The notes under the pieces: generated by a model | Told to the model about the DNA's origin: nothing | Seen by the model: the letters and a program-made list of their open reading frames with translations, nothing else | Databases searched by the model: none | Part shown: piece by piece, positions 25,252-33,827 of the stretch | Numbering within the stretch: position 1 is the first letter of the stretch | Layout of the letters: each line of letters begins with the position of its first letter | NCBI RefSeq assembly: GCF_018388425.1 | Contig: NZ_CP074406.1 | Location: 310,001-374,000 of the forward strand | DNA length: 64,000 bases | Reading direction: 5' to 3' | Source: Nocardioides faecalis | GTDB taxonomy: Bacteria > Actinomycetota > Actinomycetes > Propionibacteriales > Nocardioidaceae | Program-made: the position numbers and the translations under genes

Positions 25252-27555
25252 TCAGTCGCCGCCCTTCTTGCGCTTCTTCTTGGCCTTCTTCGGGCTACCG
25301 TCGGAGATGTAGACGGTGACCTTGTCGCCGCCGGCGAGCCCGGTGCCGGCCCGCGGCGCGGTGGAGGCCACCAGCCCCCGGCTGTAGCTGGAGTCGACGG
25401 TGCTGCCGCGGACCACGTCGAAGCCGAGGTCGCTGAGGATGTCCTCGGCCTCGTCGTACGTCTTGCCGCCCACGTCGGGGACCGGGGTCAGCAGTCCGCG
25501 GATGTCGGTCGAGGAGGGCCGGTTGAAGTCCTTGTCCTCCAGGAACGGTGCGATCTTCTTGAACGCATCGCCCCAGATCGGGCCGGCCGTGGTGGAGCCC
25601 GAGGTGGAGTACAGGGTCCGACCGCCGATGGAGCGGCCGTTGAGGGTCTCCGGCTGCCCGGCCTTGTTGAGGCCGGCGACCGTGGCCGCGCCCGCCAGCG
25701 TCGGGGTGTAGCCGACGAACCAGACGGCCTTGTTGTCGCTGGTGGTGCCCGTCTTGCCGGCAGCCGGCTTGCCCGGGTTGAGCGCGGCACCGAAGCCGCC
25801 GGGGGCGACCACGCCGCGCAGCACGTCGTTGACCGCGTCGGCGACCGGGCTGGCGAAGACCTGCGTGCAGCTCTTGGGGTACTTCTTCAGCACGTTGCCG
25901 TCGATGTCCTCGATCTGGGTCACCGGGCGCGCGTCGCAGTGCACGCCGCCGGCCGCGAACGTCGCGTAGGCCTCCGCCATCTCCAGCGGGCTCACGTCGG
26001 CGACGCCGAGGGTGAACGACGGCACGATGTTGTCCTTGGTCAGCCGGCTGATGCCCATCGCGCGGGCGAGCTTCCACGGCTCGCAGATGCCGGTCATCCG
26101 CTCCAGGTTCACGAAGAACGTGTTGACCGACTTCTGGGTGCCCTCGTAGAGGTTCGGCGCGGCCGAGGCGGTGGTGGAGTTCTTCGGCCGCCACACCTCG
26201 GCGCTGCGGTACGGGCCGTCGCAGGTCTCGAAGTCGCGCAGGCTGACCGAGATCTGCTTCGGCGCCGGGATCCGCTGGTTGAGCGGGATGTCCTGCATGA
26301 TCGCCGCGGTCAGCACGAACGCCTTGAACGTCGAGCCGGGCTGGAAGCCCGCTGCGTCGCCGTACTGGCGCGGGACGGTGTAGTTCAGGAACGTCTGGCC
26401 CTTGCGCTTGCCCATCGGGCGCGACTGGGCGATCGCCTTCACGTTGCCGGTGCGGGGCTCGATCAGCGCCAGGGCGCCGATGGCGGCGTCCTCGGGGTAG
26501 ACCTTGCTGGCCACCGACTCCGTCGCGGCGCGCTGGTGGCGCATGTCGAGCGGGGTCCGGATGGTCAGGCCGCCGCTGAAGATGAGCCGCTCACGCTCCT
26601 CGGGCGTCTCGCCGAGGGCGGGATCCTCCTTGAGCCAGCGCACCGCGAAGTCGCAGTAGAACTGGGCAGGGGAGTTCACGCAGCCGTTGCGCTGCTCGGC
26701 CACCTTCAGCCCGAGGCGGCGCTCCTTGGTCTTGGCGGCCTCCTCGTCGGTGATCACGCCGAGCTGGGCCATCCGCTGCAGCACGATGTTGCGGCGCACC
26801 TTCGCCTGGGCGGGGTACTTCGTCGGGTTGTAGGCCTCGGGGGACTGCACCAGGCCCGCCAGCAGCGCGGCTTGGCGCAGGTTGAGGTCCTTGGCGTTGA
26901 CGCTGAAGTAGTGCTGCGCGGCGGCCTGGACGCCGTACGCGCCGTCGCCGAAGTAGGCCGTGTTGAGGTAGCGCTCCAGGATCCAGTCCTTGGTGTGACG
27001 CTTCTCGAGCGCGATCGCGTAGCGCAGCTCGCGCAGCTTGCGGCCGTAGGTGTCGTCGGTGGCGGCGCGCCGCTCCTCGTCGGTCTTCGCCTGGTTGACC
27101 AGGGTCAGCTTGACCAGCTGCTGGGTGATCGAGGAGCCGCCCTGCGCCACGCCGCCGGAGGCCTGGTTGGTGAACAGGGCCCGCATCGTGCCCTTCAGGT
27201 CCAGGGCCCCGTGCTGGTAGAAGCGGTAGTCCTCGATGGCGACCATCGCCTCGACCATGGTGCGCGAGATCTGCCGCAGCGGGACGTTCACCCGGTTCTG
27301 GTCGTACAGGGTGGCGATGGTGGTGCCGCGCACGTCCTTGATCTCGGTGCGCTGCGGCAGCTGCTCGGTCTCGAGCTCCTGGGGCAGGTCGTCGACGGAC
27401 TCGGCCAGGTTGCGGGCGGTGAAGCCGGCCACGCCCGCGAACGGGATCGCCAGCCCGGACACGACCACGCCGAGCACCGCCGCGACCAGGAGCATCACGC
27501 CGAGGTGGGAGGCGATCCTGCCGGGCGGCAGGCGGTCGGGGCGGGTGCGGGACAT
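25252..27555 (-). CDS. Bifunctional class A penicillin-binding protein with PASTA domain (PonA2-like)
   Basis: Peptidoglycan glycosyltransferase and transpeptidase, 767 aa, anchored by one N-terminal helix (about 17-39). The GT51 domain has the catalytic Glu108 in EDYRFYQHG and GGSSITQQLVK (139-149). The transpeptidase has S408-T-F-K411, SVN (476-478) and K601-T-G. A PASTA domain covers about 690-752, followed by a Lys-rich tail. The gene is divergent from a whiB4-like regulator, exactly as ponA2 is in mycobacteria, and the metallophosphoesterase on the other side matches too. Confidence 0.95.
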   Translation of the reverse strand: MSRTRPDRLPPGRIASHLGVMLLVAAVLGVVVSGLAIPFAGVAGFTARNLAESVDDLPQELETEQLPQRTEIKDVRGTTIATLYDQNRVNVPLRQISRTMVEAMVAIEDYRFYQHGALDLKGTMRALFTNQASGGVAQGGSSITQQLVKLTLVNQAKTDEERRAATDDTYGRKLRELRYAIALEKRHTKDWILERYLNTAYFGDGAYGVQAAAQHYFSVNAKDLNLRQAALLAGLVQSPEAYNPTKYPAQAKVRRNIVLQRMAQLGVITDEEAAKTKERRLGLKVAEQRNGCVNSPAQFYCDFAVRWLKEDPALGETPEERERLIFSGGLTIRTPLDMRHQRAATESVASKVYPEDAAIGALALIEPRTGNVKAIAQSRPMGKRKGQTFLNYTVPRQYGDAAGFQPGSTFKAFVLTAAIMQDIPLNQRIPAPKQISVSLRDFETCDGPYRSAEVWRPKNSTTASAAPNLYEGTQKSVNTFFVNLERMTGICEPWKLARAMGISRLTKDNIVPSFTLGVADVSPLEMAEAYATFAAGGVHCDARPVTQIEDIDGNVLKKYPKSCTQVFASPVADAVNDVLRGVVAPGGFGAALNPGKPAAGKTGTTSDNKAVWFVGYTPTLAGAATVAGLNKAGQPETLNGRSIGGRTLYSTSGSTTAGPIWGDAFKKIAPFLEDKDFNRPSSTDIRGLLTPVPDVGGKTYDEAEDILSDLGFDVVRGSTVDSSYSRGLVASTAPRAGTGLAGGDKVTVYISDGSPKKAKKKRKKGGD

Positions 27556-27653
27556 GGCCCTCAGGGTACGTGACCGAGGTGGCGACGCTCAGCGCCGGCG
27601 AGGGCACCGGCCACCCCCGGGGACGTCACACCCATCCTGATGCGGGATGTCCA

Positions 27654-27673
27654 TAGTCAATTTTGACTAGTCA
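27654..27673. promoter_or_regulatory. AT-rich palindromes in the ponA2-whiB divergent region
   Basis: TAGTCAA-TT-TTGACTA (27654-27669), a perfect 7-bp inverted repeat, overlaps the 10-bp palindrome TGACTAGTCA (27664-27673). It is conspicuous in this GC-rich DNA, lies 98 bp before ponA and 118 bp before the whiB start, and contains TTGACT that could act as a -35. A candidate operator for either gene. Confidence 0.55.
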
Positions 27674-27791
27674 GGTTGGGTCCGATGAGCGGTGTTGTGT
27701 CCTGGGCAACTGCCTTTACTTTGATTGACGTCGGTAGGACCAGTCGCTGTGGGGGCGATGGCCGGCCGGCTGTGGGACACAAGGACACAAC

Positions 27792-28076
27792 ATGATGTGG
27801 GTAGACGACTGGACGCCGCGGGCCGCTTGCCGGGACGCGCAGCCTGACCAGCTCTTCGTTCGGGGCGCGGAGCAGAACAAGGCCAAGCAGGTGTGCTCGG
27901 GTTGCGCGGTGCGCACCGAGTGCCTGGCAGAGGCGCTCGACAACCAGATCGAGTGGGGCGTGTGGGGTGGCATGACCGAGCGTGAGCGCCGGGCGCTGCT
28001 GCGGCGCCGACCGAACGCCTCCTGGCGCAAGGTCCTCGAGGACGCCCGCAAGGGCGAGGGCGTCCGCGCCCTCTGA
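27792..28076 (+). CDS. WhiB family iron-sulfur transcription factor, WhiB4/WblA-like
   Basis: 94-aa redox-sensing regulator that binds a [4Fe-4S] cluster through C13, C35, C38 and C44 (C-x21-C-x2-C-x5-C), followed by the turn GVWGG (56-60) and the basic helix TERERRALLRRRP that contacts DNA. The stretch DQLFVRGAEQNKAK and LDNQIEWGVWGGM match WhiB4 of mycobacteria and WblA of Streptomyces, and the neighbours (ponA2-like, two ArsA ATPases) are those of whiB4. AAGGA lies 6 nt before ATG 27792. It would link oxidative state to cell-wall and stress genes (inference). Confidence 0.93.
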   Translation: MMWVDDWTPRAACRDAQPDQLFVRGAEQNKAKQVCSGCAVRTECLAEALDNQIEWGVWGGMTERERRALLRRRPNASWRKVLEDARKGEGVRAL

Positions 28077-28085
28077 GTCGGCGCG

Positions 28086-28114
28086 AGCCGCCTCACCCCT
28101 GCGGTGAGGCGGCT
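28086..28114. terminator. Hairpin between convergent whiB and ArsA genes
   Basis: AGCCGCCTCACC / GGTGAGGCGGCT, a 12-bp perfect stem with loop CCTGC, 9 bp after the whiB stop. Works for either strand by symmetry; no long T-run. Confidence 0.7.
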
Positions 28115-28130
28115 GCAGTGCTGCCCGCGT

Positions 28131-29342
28131 CTAGCGGGCCAGCGTCTCGTGGGACTCGGCGAGCAGCTCGCCGATGCGGCGCAGGCCGTCCAGGTCGTGC
28201 ACGTCGCCGGCCAGGGCCGGCACCACGGCCGTGGCCACCTGCGGGTGGGCGGTGGCGAAGCGGGCCCGCAGGGTGCGCTCGCGCTCGACGAGCCGCATCC
28301 GGTCGCCGTGCAGGCGCAGCAGCCCGGCGGTCAGCGACCCCGGGTCCTGCTGCCGCAGCCGTTCGGCGGCCGACAGCGCCTCCTCGGCCGACAGCATCTC
28401 CGCGGGCTCGGCGCTGGCCCGGTTGACGACCATGCCGGCCAACGGCATGTCGTCCTCGCTGAGCCGCTCCACGAAGTAGGCGGCCTCGCGCAGCGCGTCG
28501 GGCTCGGGGGCGGCGATCACCAGGAACGCGGTGCCGTCGGCCTTGAGCAGGGCGTAGGTCTGCTGCGCCCGCTGCCGGAACCCGCCGAAGACGGTGTCCA
28601 GCGCGGTGACGAACGTCTGCAGGTCCTTGAGGAACTGCGCGCCCAGGATCCGGGTCAGGGCGTTGGTGATCAGGTTGAACCCGGCCGTCATCAGCTTCGC
28701 CGGCCCCTTCGCCGGCGCCAGCAGCAGCCGGACGAACCGGCCGTCGAGGAAGCTGGAGAGCCGTTCGGGGGCGTCGAGGAAGTCCAGCGCCGAGCGCGAC
28801 GGCGGGGTGTCGACGACGATCAGGTCGTAGTCCCCCTCAGCCTCCGAGCCCGGTACGACGTGCTCGCGGTGCAGCTGCCCGAGCTTCTCCATCGCCATGT
28901 ACTCCTGCGTGCCCGCGAACGAGCTGGAGAGCGCGACGTAGAACGGGTTGGCCAGGATCTGCTGCGCCTTCTCCGGGCTCGCCTGTGCCAGCACCACCTC
29001 GTCGAAGGTGCGCTTCATGTCCAGCATCATCGCGTCGAGCCGCCCGGGCCCCTCGACCCCGGAGACCGGGCGGGGGGTGTTGTCCAGCTGGTCGATGCCC
29101 ATCGACTGCGCCAGGCGTCGCGCCGGGTCGATCGTCAGCACCACCACGCGCCGGCCGCGCTCGGCGGCCCGCAGCGCCAGCGCGGCGCTGGTCGTGGTCT
29201 TGCCGACACCGCCCGAGCCGCAGCACACGATGATGCTGGTGTGGCGGTCGTCGATCAGCGCGTCGACGTCCAGCGCACCGGCCGGCCGGTGCGGCGCCGT
29301 CGCGGGTCCGACCCGCGAGGATCGTCCGGCAGAACGTGCCAT
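28131..29342 (-). CDS. ArsA/Get3-like ATPase, second gene of pair
   Basis: 403-aa SIMIBI-class ATPase. Near residue 40 the P-loop reads CCGSGGVGKTTTSA; the signature lysine of the deviant Walker A (KGGxGKT) is replaced by serine. Switch motifs follow (VDTPPSRSALDFLDAP) and a helical region with NPFYVALSSSFAGTQEYMAMEKL. The start ATG 29342 has AGGGGGC upstream and lies 11 bp after the other ArsA gene, so they form an operon. The pair corresponds to Rv3679-Rv3680 beside whiB4, where the two proteins act together in stress and glycerol tolerance. The exact client here is not known. Confidence 0.9.
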   Translation of the reverse strand: MARSAGRSSRVGPATAPHRPAGALDVDALIDDRHTSIIVCCGSGGVGKTTTSAALALRAAERGRRVVVLTIDPARRLAQSMGIDQLDNTPRPVSGVEGPGRLDAMMLDMKRTFDEVVLAQASPEKAQQILANPFYVALSSSFAGTQEYMAMEKLGQLHREHVVPGSEAEGDYDLIVVDTPPSRSALDFLDAPERLSSFLDGRFVRLLLAPAKGPAKLMTAGFNLITNALTRILGAQFLKDLQTFVTALDTVFGGFRQRAQQTYALLKADGTAFLVIAAPEPDALREAAYFVERLSEDDMPLAGMVVNRASAEPAEMLSAEEALSAAERLRQQDPGSLTAGLLRLHGDRMRLVERERTLRARFATAHPQVATAVVPALAGDVHDLDGLRRIGELLAESHETLAR

Positions 29343-29353
29343 CGTGGCGCCCC

Positions 29354-30352
29354 CTATGCCATTCCCTGGGCCCGCAGCATGCCGGCCAGCTCGTAGAGTC
29401 CGCCGAGGTCGATGCCGCCGGGCAGCCGCGGCAGCTCGTAGGTCGGCTGGCCCAGCTCCGCGACCAGCGCGCGCTGGGAGTCCTCCAGGGCCCGCCGCTC
29501 GGCGTGGTCGGCCGCCTCGGCGAGCAGCCCGTCCACGAGGCCGGGGGTGACCTTCAGGCCCGTGCTCGTCAGGTCGGACTCGATGCGGGCCCGGTCCAGG
29601 GTGCCGGCGCGGGCAGGGGCCAGCGCGTCCGCGCTGAGGTCCTGGGGGCGGACCTGGTTGACGATCACGCCGCCCACCGGCAGCCGCGCCGCACGCAGCT
29701 CGGCGATGCCGTCGGCGGTCTCCTGCACCGGCATCTCCTCCAGCACGGTGACCAGGTGCACCGCGGTGCGCGGGGAGCGGAACAGGGTCATCATCGTGTC
29801 GGCCTGCGCCTTGATCGGACCCACCTTGGCCAGCCCGGCCAGCTCGTTGCTGACGTTGAGGAACTGGGTGATCCGGCCCGTCGGCGGCGCGTCGAGCACC
29901 ACGGCGTCGTACCGGATCGCGCCCTTGTTGCGAGAGTTGCGCTCCACCGCCTCGTAGACCTTGCCGGTCAGCAGCACGTCGCGCACCCCGGGCGCGATCG
30001 TGGTGGCGAACTCGGTCACGCCGAACCGGTCCAGCGCGCGGCCGGCGCGGCCCAGCCGGTAGTACATCGACAAGTACTCCAGCAGCGCCGCCTCGGCGTC
30101 GATGTGCAGCGCGTGCACCACCCCGCGCCCGCCGTCGGCGTCGGGCAGGCCGGTGGTCAGCCGCTGCTCGGAGTAGGGCAGCGGCTCGACGTCGAACATC
30201 CGCGCGATGCCCTGGCGGCCCTCGACCTCGCAGAGCAGCACGTTGCGTCCCCGCCCGGCCAGCGCCAGGGCCAGCGCGGAGGCCACGGTGGACTTGCCCG
30301 TGCCGCCCTTGCCCGAGACCACGTGCAGCCGCACCCCATCCCAGTCGCTCAC
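29354..30352 (-). CDS. ArsA/Get3-like ATPase, first gene of pair
   Basis: 332-aa ATPase with an intact deviant Walker A, SGKGGTGKST, near residue 16, and switch II VLDAPPTGRI. GTG 30352 (VSDWDGVRLHVV) is preferred: TACGCT lies 7 nt upstream on the minus strand, giving a leaderless start, and the longer frame overlaps divergent coding DNA. Together with the next gene it probably makes a heteromeric complex in which this subunit keeps the signature lysine that the partner lacks. Confidence 0.9.
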   Translation of the reverse strand: MSDWDGVRLHVVSGKGGTGKSTVASALALALAGRGRNVLLCEVEGRQGIARMFDVEPLPYSEQRLTTGLPDADGGRGVVHALHIDAEAALLEYLSMYYRLGRAGRALDRFGVTEFATTIAPGVRDVLLTGKVYEAVERNSRNKGAIRYDAVVLDAPPTGRITQFLNVSNELAGLAKVGPIKAQADTMMTLFRSPRTAVHLVTVLEEMPVQETADGIAELRAARLPVGGVIVNQVRPQDLSADALAPARAGTLDRARIESDLTSTGLKVTPGLVDGLLAEAADHAERRALEDSQRALVAELGQPTYELPRLPGGIDLGGLYELAGMLRAQGMA

Positions 30353-30470
30353 GTCGTGCAGCGTAGCGAGAGCACGGGCGGACGGGGCGGCGTACGGGCG
30401 AACGGAGGTTCCCTCGCCGCCGCCCGGGTACAGCCACCTCGAAGCCGACCCGATCCGAGGAGCCTCCCGC

Positions 30471-32159
30471 ATGAGCCCAGACCGTCCCGACCGCGCCGCC
30501 GGTGTGAGCAGCCCGGAGGGGCTCGACCGGGAGGTGGACGCCGTCGTCATCGGCAGCGGCCCCAACGGCCTGGTCGCGGCCAACCTGCTCGCCGACGCGG
30601 GGTGGAGCGTGCTGGTGCTGGAGGAGCAGGACACCATCGGCGGTGCCGTGGCCAGCGACTCCGCGCTGCACCCCGACTACGTGCACGACACCTTCAGCTC
30701 GTTCTACCCGCTGGCCGCGGTCAGCCCCACCATCCGGGCCCTGGAGCTGGAGAAGCACGGCCTGGTGTGGTCGCACGCCCCGGCGGTGCTGGGCACGCCG
30801 TACGCCGACGGGCACTGGGCGGTGCTGCACCGCGACCGCGACACCACCGCCGCCGCGCTGGAGCAGCGGGCGCAGGGCGACGGGGACGCCTGGCTCGAGA
30901 TGTGCCGGACCTGGGACGCCATCGGCGAGCAGGTCGTCGGCGCCCTGCTCGACCCGTTCCCGCCGCTGCGGGCGGGGGTGGGTGCACTCACCCGGCTGCC
31001 CCGCGCCGGCGGGCTGGACTTCGTGCGCACCCTGCTCGCCCCGATGCGCGAGGTCGCCGACCAGCACTTCTCCGACGACGGCGCCAAGATGCTGCTGGCC
31101 GCCAACGCCGCGCACGCCGACATCCCGATGGACGGCGTCGGCTCGACGCTGATGGGCTGGCTGCTGGCGATGGTCGGGCAGAACCTCGGCTACCCGGTGC
31201 CCCAGGGCGGCGCCGGCGCCTTCTCCGGGGCGATGGCGCGCCGCCTGACCTCCGTCGGCGGCCGGATCGTCACCGGCTGCCGTGGCGAGCAGGTCGTGGT
31301 CCGCGACGGCCGCGCGGTGGCGGTGCGCACCTCGACCGGCGAGGAGGTCCGGGTCCGCCAGGCGGTGGTCGCCGACGTCAGCGCACCGGCGCTGTACGGC
31401 GACCTGCTGGCCAGCGAGGACGTGCCGGACGCCGTACGACGGCGGATGCGGCAGTTCGCCTGGGACTTCGGCACCGTCAAGGTCGACTGGGCGCTGTCCG
31501 GCCCGGTGCCCTGGCAGGGCGCGCCGAGCCAGGCACCCGGCACCGTGCACGTGGCCGAGACCATCGACGAGCTCGCCGAGCAGAGCGGGCACATCCTCGA
31601 CCACCTCGTGCCCGCCCGACCGTTCCTGCTGGTCGGCCAGATGGCGGCCGCCGACCCCACCCGGGCGCCGGCCGGCGCGGAGTCGCTGTGGGCCTACACA
31701 CACGTGCCGCAGGAGGTCCGCGGGGATGCCGGCGCGAGCGCGGGTACTGCAGGGATCACCGGGAAGTGGGACCACGACGACGTCGAGAGGATGGCCGATC
31801 GGATGCAGGCCAGGATCGAGAAGTACGCACCGGGATTCGCCGAGCGGGTCGTCGCCCGCCGGGTGCTGGGGCCCCGCGAGATGCAGGCCCGCGACGCCAA
31901 CCTGGTGGGCGGTGCGCTCAACGGCGGCACCGCGAACCTGCACCAGCAGCTCGTCTTCCGCCCGGTGCCCGGGCTGGGCCGCGCCGAGACGCACGTGAAG
32001 GGGCTCTACCTGGGCTCCGCGTCGGCCCACCCCGGCGGCGGCGTGCACGGCGCCTGCGGCTCGAACGCCGCCCGCGCCGCGCTCGGGCACGCCCGGCTGC
32101 GCACGGCGGTGAGCGTCGTACGGTCGCTGCCTCAGCGGGTGGCCGGAGGCCGGCTGTGA
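30471..32159 (+). CDS. FAD/NAD-binding oxidoreductase, phytoene desaturase-like (PYROXD2 type)
   Basis: 562-aa flavoprotein with an N-terminal dinucleotide fold VIGSGPNGLVAANLLADAG (about 28-46) and a C-terminal FAD motif GLYLGSASAHPGGGVHGACG, as in CrtI-like desaturases/isomerases. The intervening substrate domain is diverged and no carotenoid genes (crtB, crtE) are near, so carotenoid desaturation is not claimed. ATG 30471 has GAGGAG 8-9 bases upstream. It overlaps the SDR that follows by 4 bp (GTGA). The gene heads a three-gene redox cassette between the ArsA pair and DUF4177. Confidence 0.85.
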   Translation: MSPDRPDRAAGVSSPEGLDREVDAVVIGSGPNGLVAANLLADAGWSVLVLEEQDTIGGAVASDSALHPDYVHDTFSSFYPLAAVSPTIRALELEKHGLVWSHAPAVLGTPYADGHWAVLHRDRDTTAAALEQRAQGDGDAWLEMCRTWDAIGEQVVGALLDPFPPLRAGVGALTRLPRAGGLDFVRTLLAPMREVADQHFSDDGAKMLLAANAAHADIPMDGVGSTLMGWLLAMVGQNLGYPVPQGGAGAFSGAMARRLTSVGGRIVTGCRGEQVVVRDGRAVAVRTSTGEEVRVRQAVVADVSAPALYGDLLASEDVPDAVRRRMRQFAWDFGTVKVDWALSGPVPWQGAPSQAPGTVHVAETIDELAEQSGHILDHLVPARPFLLVGQMAAADPTRAPAGAESLWAYTHVPQEVRGDAGASAGTAGITGKWDHDDVERMADRMQARIEKYAPGFAERVVARRVLGPREMQARDANLVGGALNGGTANLHQQLVFRPVPGLGRAETHVKGLYLGSASAHPGGGVHGACGSNAARAALGHARLRTAVSVVRSLPQRVAGGRL

Positions 32160-33184
32160 GCGCGGAGGAGATCGTGGCCGAGCCGAGTGCCGCGGACGGG
32201 CCCGGCACCGTCGTCATCACCGGCGGCACCTCAGGGGTCGGGCGCGCCACCGCCCGCGCCTTCGCCGAGGCCGGGCACCCGGTCGTCGTGCTGGCCCGCG
32301 GGCAGGACGCCCTCGACGCCACCGAGGCCGAGCTGCGTGAGCGGCACCCCGCCTGCCGCGCGATGAGCCTGGACGTCACCGACCGCGACGCGCTCGACCG
32401 CGCCGCCGACGTGATCGAGGCCGAGATCGGGCCGATCGAGGTCTGGGTCAACTCCGCGATGGTCACCGTGCTCGGCGAGTTCGAGAAGGTCAGCCCCGAG
32501 GACTTCGACCGGGTGATGGACGTCGTGTTCACCGGCACCGTCAACGGCACCCGCACCGCGCTGCGGGTGATGCGCCCGCGCGGCACCGGCCGGATCGTGC
32601 AGGTGGGCAGCGCCCTGGCCTACCGCGGCATCCCGCTGCAGGCGGCGTACTGCGCGGCCAAGCACGCCGTGCAGGGCTTCAGCGACTCCCTGCGCAGCGA
32701 GCTGCTGCACCAGGACAGCAAGATCACCGTCAGCGAGGTGAACCTGCCCGCGGTCAACACCCCGCAGTTCGACATGTGCCGCAACCTGGTCGGCGAGGCG
32801 CCGCAGCCGGTGCCGCCGATCTTCCAGCCCGAGGTGCCCGCCCGCGCGGTGCTGCACGCCGCCCGCACCGGCGACCGGTCGCTGCTGGTCACCTCGACCA
32901 CCACCCGCACGGTGCTGGGCGACCGGCTCGTCCCCGGCGCGCTCGACCACCTGCTCGCCTCGACCGGGTACGACGGCCAGGTCTCCGACCGCCCCGCGCC
33001 CAAGGGCGACAACCTGTGGAAGCCGCTGCCCGGCGACCACGGCTGCCACGGCTCCTTCGACGACCGCGCCCGGACCAGCTCGTTGCAGGAGACCCTGCGC
33101 GCCACCCCGCTGGACACCGTCGTCCGCACCGTCGCCGGGCTCGGCCGCCGGGTGGGCGGTCAGGTGCTCCGGCTGGTCGTCTGA
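32156..33184 (+). CDS. Short-chain dehydrogenase/reductase with C-terminal extension
   Basis: 342-aa NAD(P)-dependent oxidoreductase. It has the cofactor motif TGGTSGVG (about 23-30), NSAM in place of NNAG, and the catalytic pair YCAAK near residue 163. After the usual 250-residue fold there is an extra tail of about 80 residues (KGDNLWKPLPGDHGCHGSF and a final amphipathic stretch), seen in SDRs encoded beside flavoprotein genes. It starts at GTG 32156, within the previous stop, so translation is coupled. Substrate unknown. Confidence 0.88.
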   Translation: MSAEEIVAEPSAADGPGTVVITGGTSGVGRATARAFAEAGHPVVVLARGQDALDATEAELRERHPACRAMSLDVTDRDALDRAADVIEAEIGPIEVWVNSAMVTVLGEFEKVSPEDFDRVMDVVFTGTVNGTRTALRVMRPRGTGRIVQVGSALAYRGIPLQAAYCAAKHAVQGFSDSLRSELLHQDSKITVSEVNLPAVNTPQFDMCRNLVGEAPQPVPPIFQPEVPARAVLHAARTGDRSLLVTSTTTRTVLGDRLVPGALDHLLASTGYDGQVSDRPAPKGDNLWKPLPGDHGCHGSFDDRARTSSLQETLRATPLDTVVRTVAGLGRRVGGQVLRLVV

Positions 33185-33185
33185 G

Positions 33186-33273
33186 CCGAATCCCCCCTGG
33201 TGGTCCGCCGAATCACCCCTGGTGGCTCGCCGAATCACCCGTTGTGGCCGGTTGAAGCACCCGGTGTGCTCCG
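33186..33273. repeat. Four tandem 22-bp repeats between SDR and SRPBCC genes
   Basis: Four units of exactly 22 bp starting at 33186, 33208, 33230 and 33252. The first three begin CCGAATC; the common core is CCGAATCACCC followed by a GTGG element. The fourth has diverged (TTGAAGCACCC). They begin 1 bp after the SDR stop. The period and the CCGArTC start are shared with the arrays at 42.6, 44.9 and 56.2 kb. Confidence 0.88.
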
Positions 33274-33310
33274 CCGGCATGTACGACGGCCCACCGGGTA
33301 CCGGCCCTCC

Positions 33311-33817
33311 ATGAGCCGCACCACGCGCATCTTCGAGTGCACGCCCGAGGACGTCTTCGACGTCCTGGCCGACGGCTGGAGCTACTCCACCTGGGTGGTG
33401 GGGGCGGCCCGGATCCGCGACGTCGACACCTCCTGGCCGGACCCCGGCAGCGAGATCCACCACTCCGTGGGCGCCTGGCCGCTGCTGCTCAGCGACTCCA
33501 CCTCGGTGATCTCCGTCGACGCGCCGCACCACCTCGAGCTGAAGGTGCGGGCGTGGCCCGCCGGCGAGGGCGTCGTCCGGCTGACCCTGACGCCGCACGA
33601 GCGCGGCACCGAGGTGGTGATGGAGGAGGACGCCTCGGCCGGCCCCGCCACGCTGCTGCTGAAGCCGCTGCGCGACCCGGTGCTGCACCTGCGCAACATC
33701 GAGGCGCTGCGCCGCCTGGCCTACCTGGCCGAGTCGCGGGCGCGGCTCGGCGGCACCGAGGACGACGCCGGCGACGTGGCACAGGTCCGGCCGGAGGCCG
33801 ATCACAGCGCTGAGTAG
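33311..33817 (+). CDS. SRPBCC (START-like) family protein
   Basis: 168-aa predicted lipid/hydrophobic-ligand-binding protein of the polyketide-cyclase-like fold. The N-terminus MSRTTRIFECTPEDVFDVLADGWSYSTWVVG is typical, followed by alternating beta strands and a long C-terminal helix (LLKPLRDPVLHLRNIEALRRL). Such proteins often sit next to phytoene-desaturase-like and SDR genes in actinobacteria, so it may bind the substrate or product of the upstream pair (inference). Its TAG stop is part of the -10 box of the next gene. Confidence 0.85.
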   Translation: MSRTTRIFECTPEDVFDVLADGWSYSTWVVGAARIRDVDTSWPDPGSEIHHSVGAWPLLLSDSTSVISVDAPHHLELKVRAWPAGEGVVRLTLTPHERGTEVVMEEDASAGPATLLLKPLRDPVLHLRNIEALRRLAYLAESRARLGGTEDDAGDVAQVRPEADHSAE

Positions 33818-33827
33818 TCTGCGAGCC

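Noticed and set aside
30471-32159. Carotenoid biosynthesis locus
   Set aside because: The flavoprotein resembles phytoene desaturase only in the FAD-binding ends; no phytoene synthase, GGPP synthase or cyclase is present nearby.
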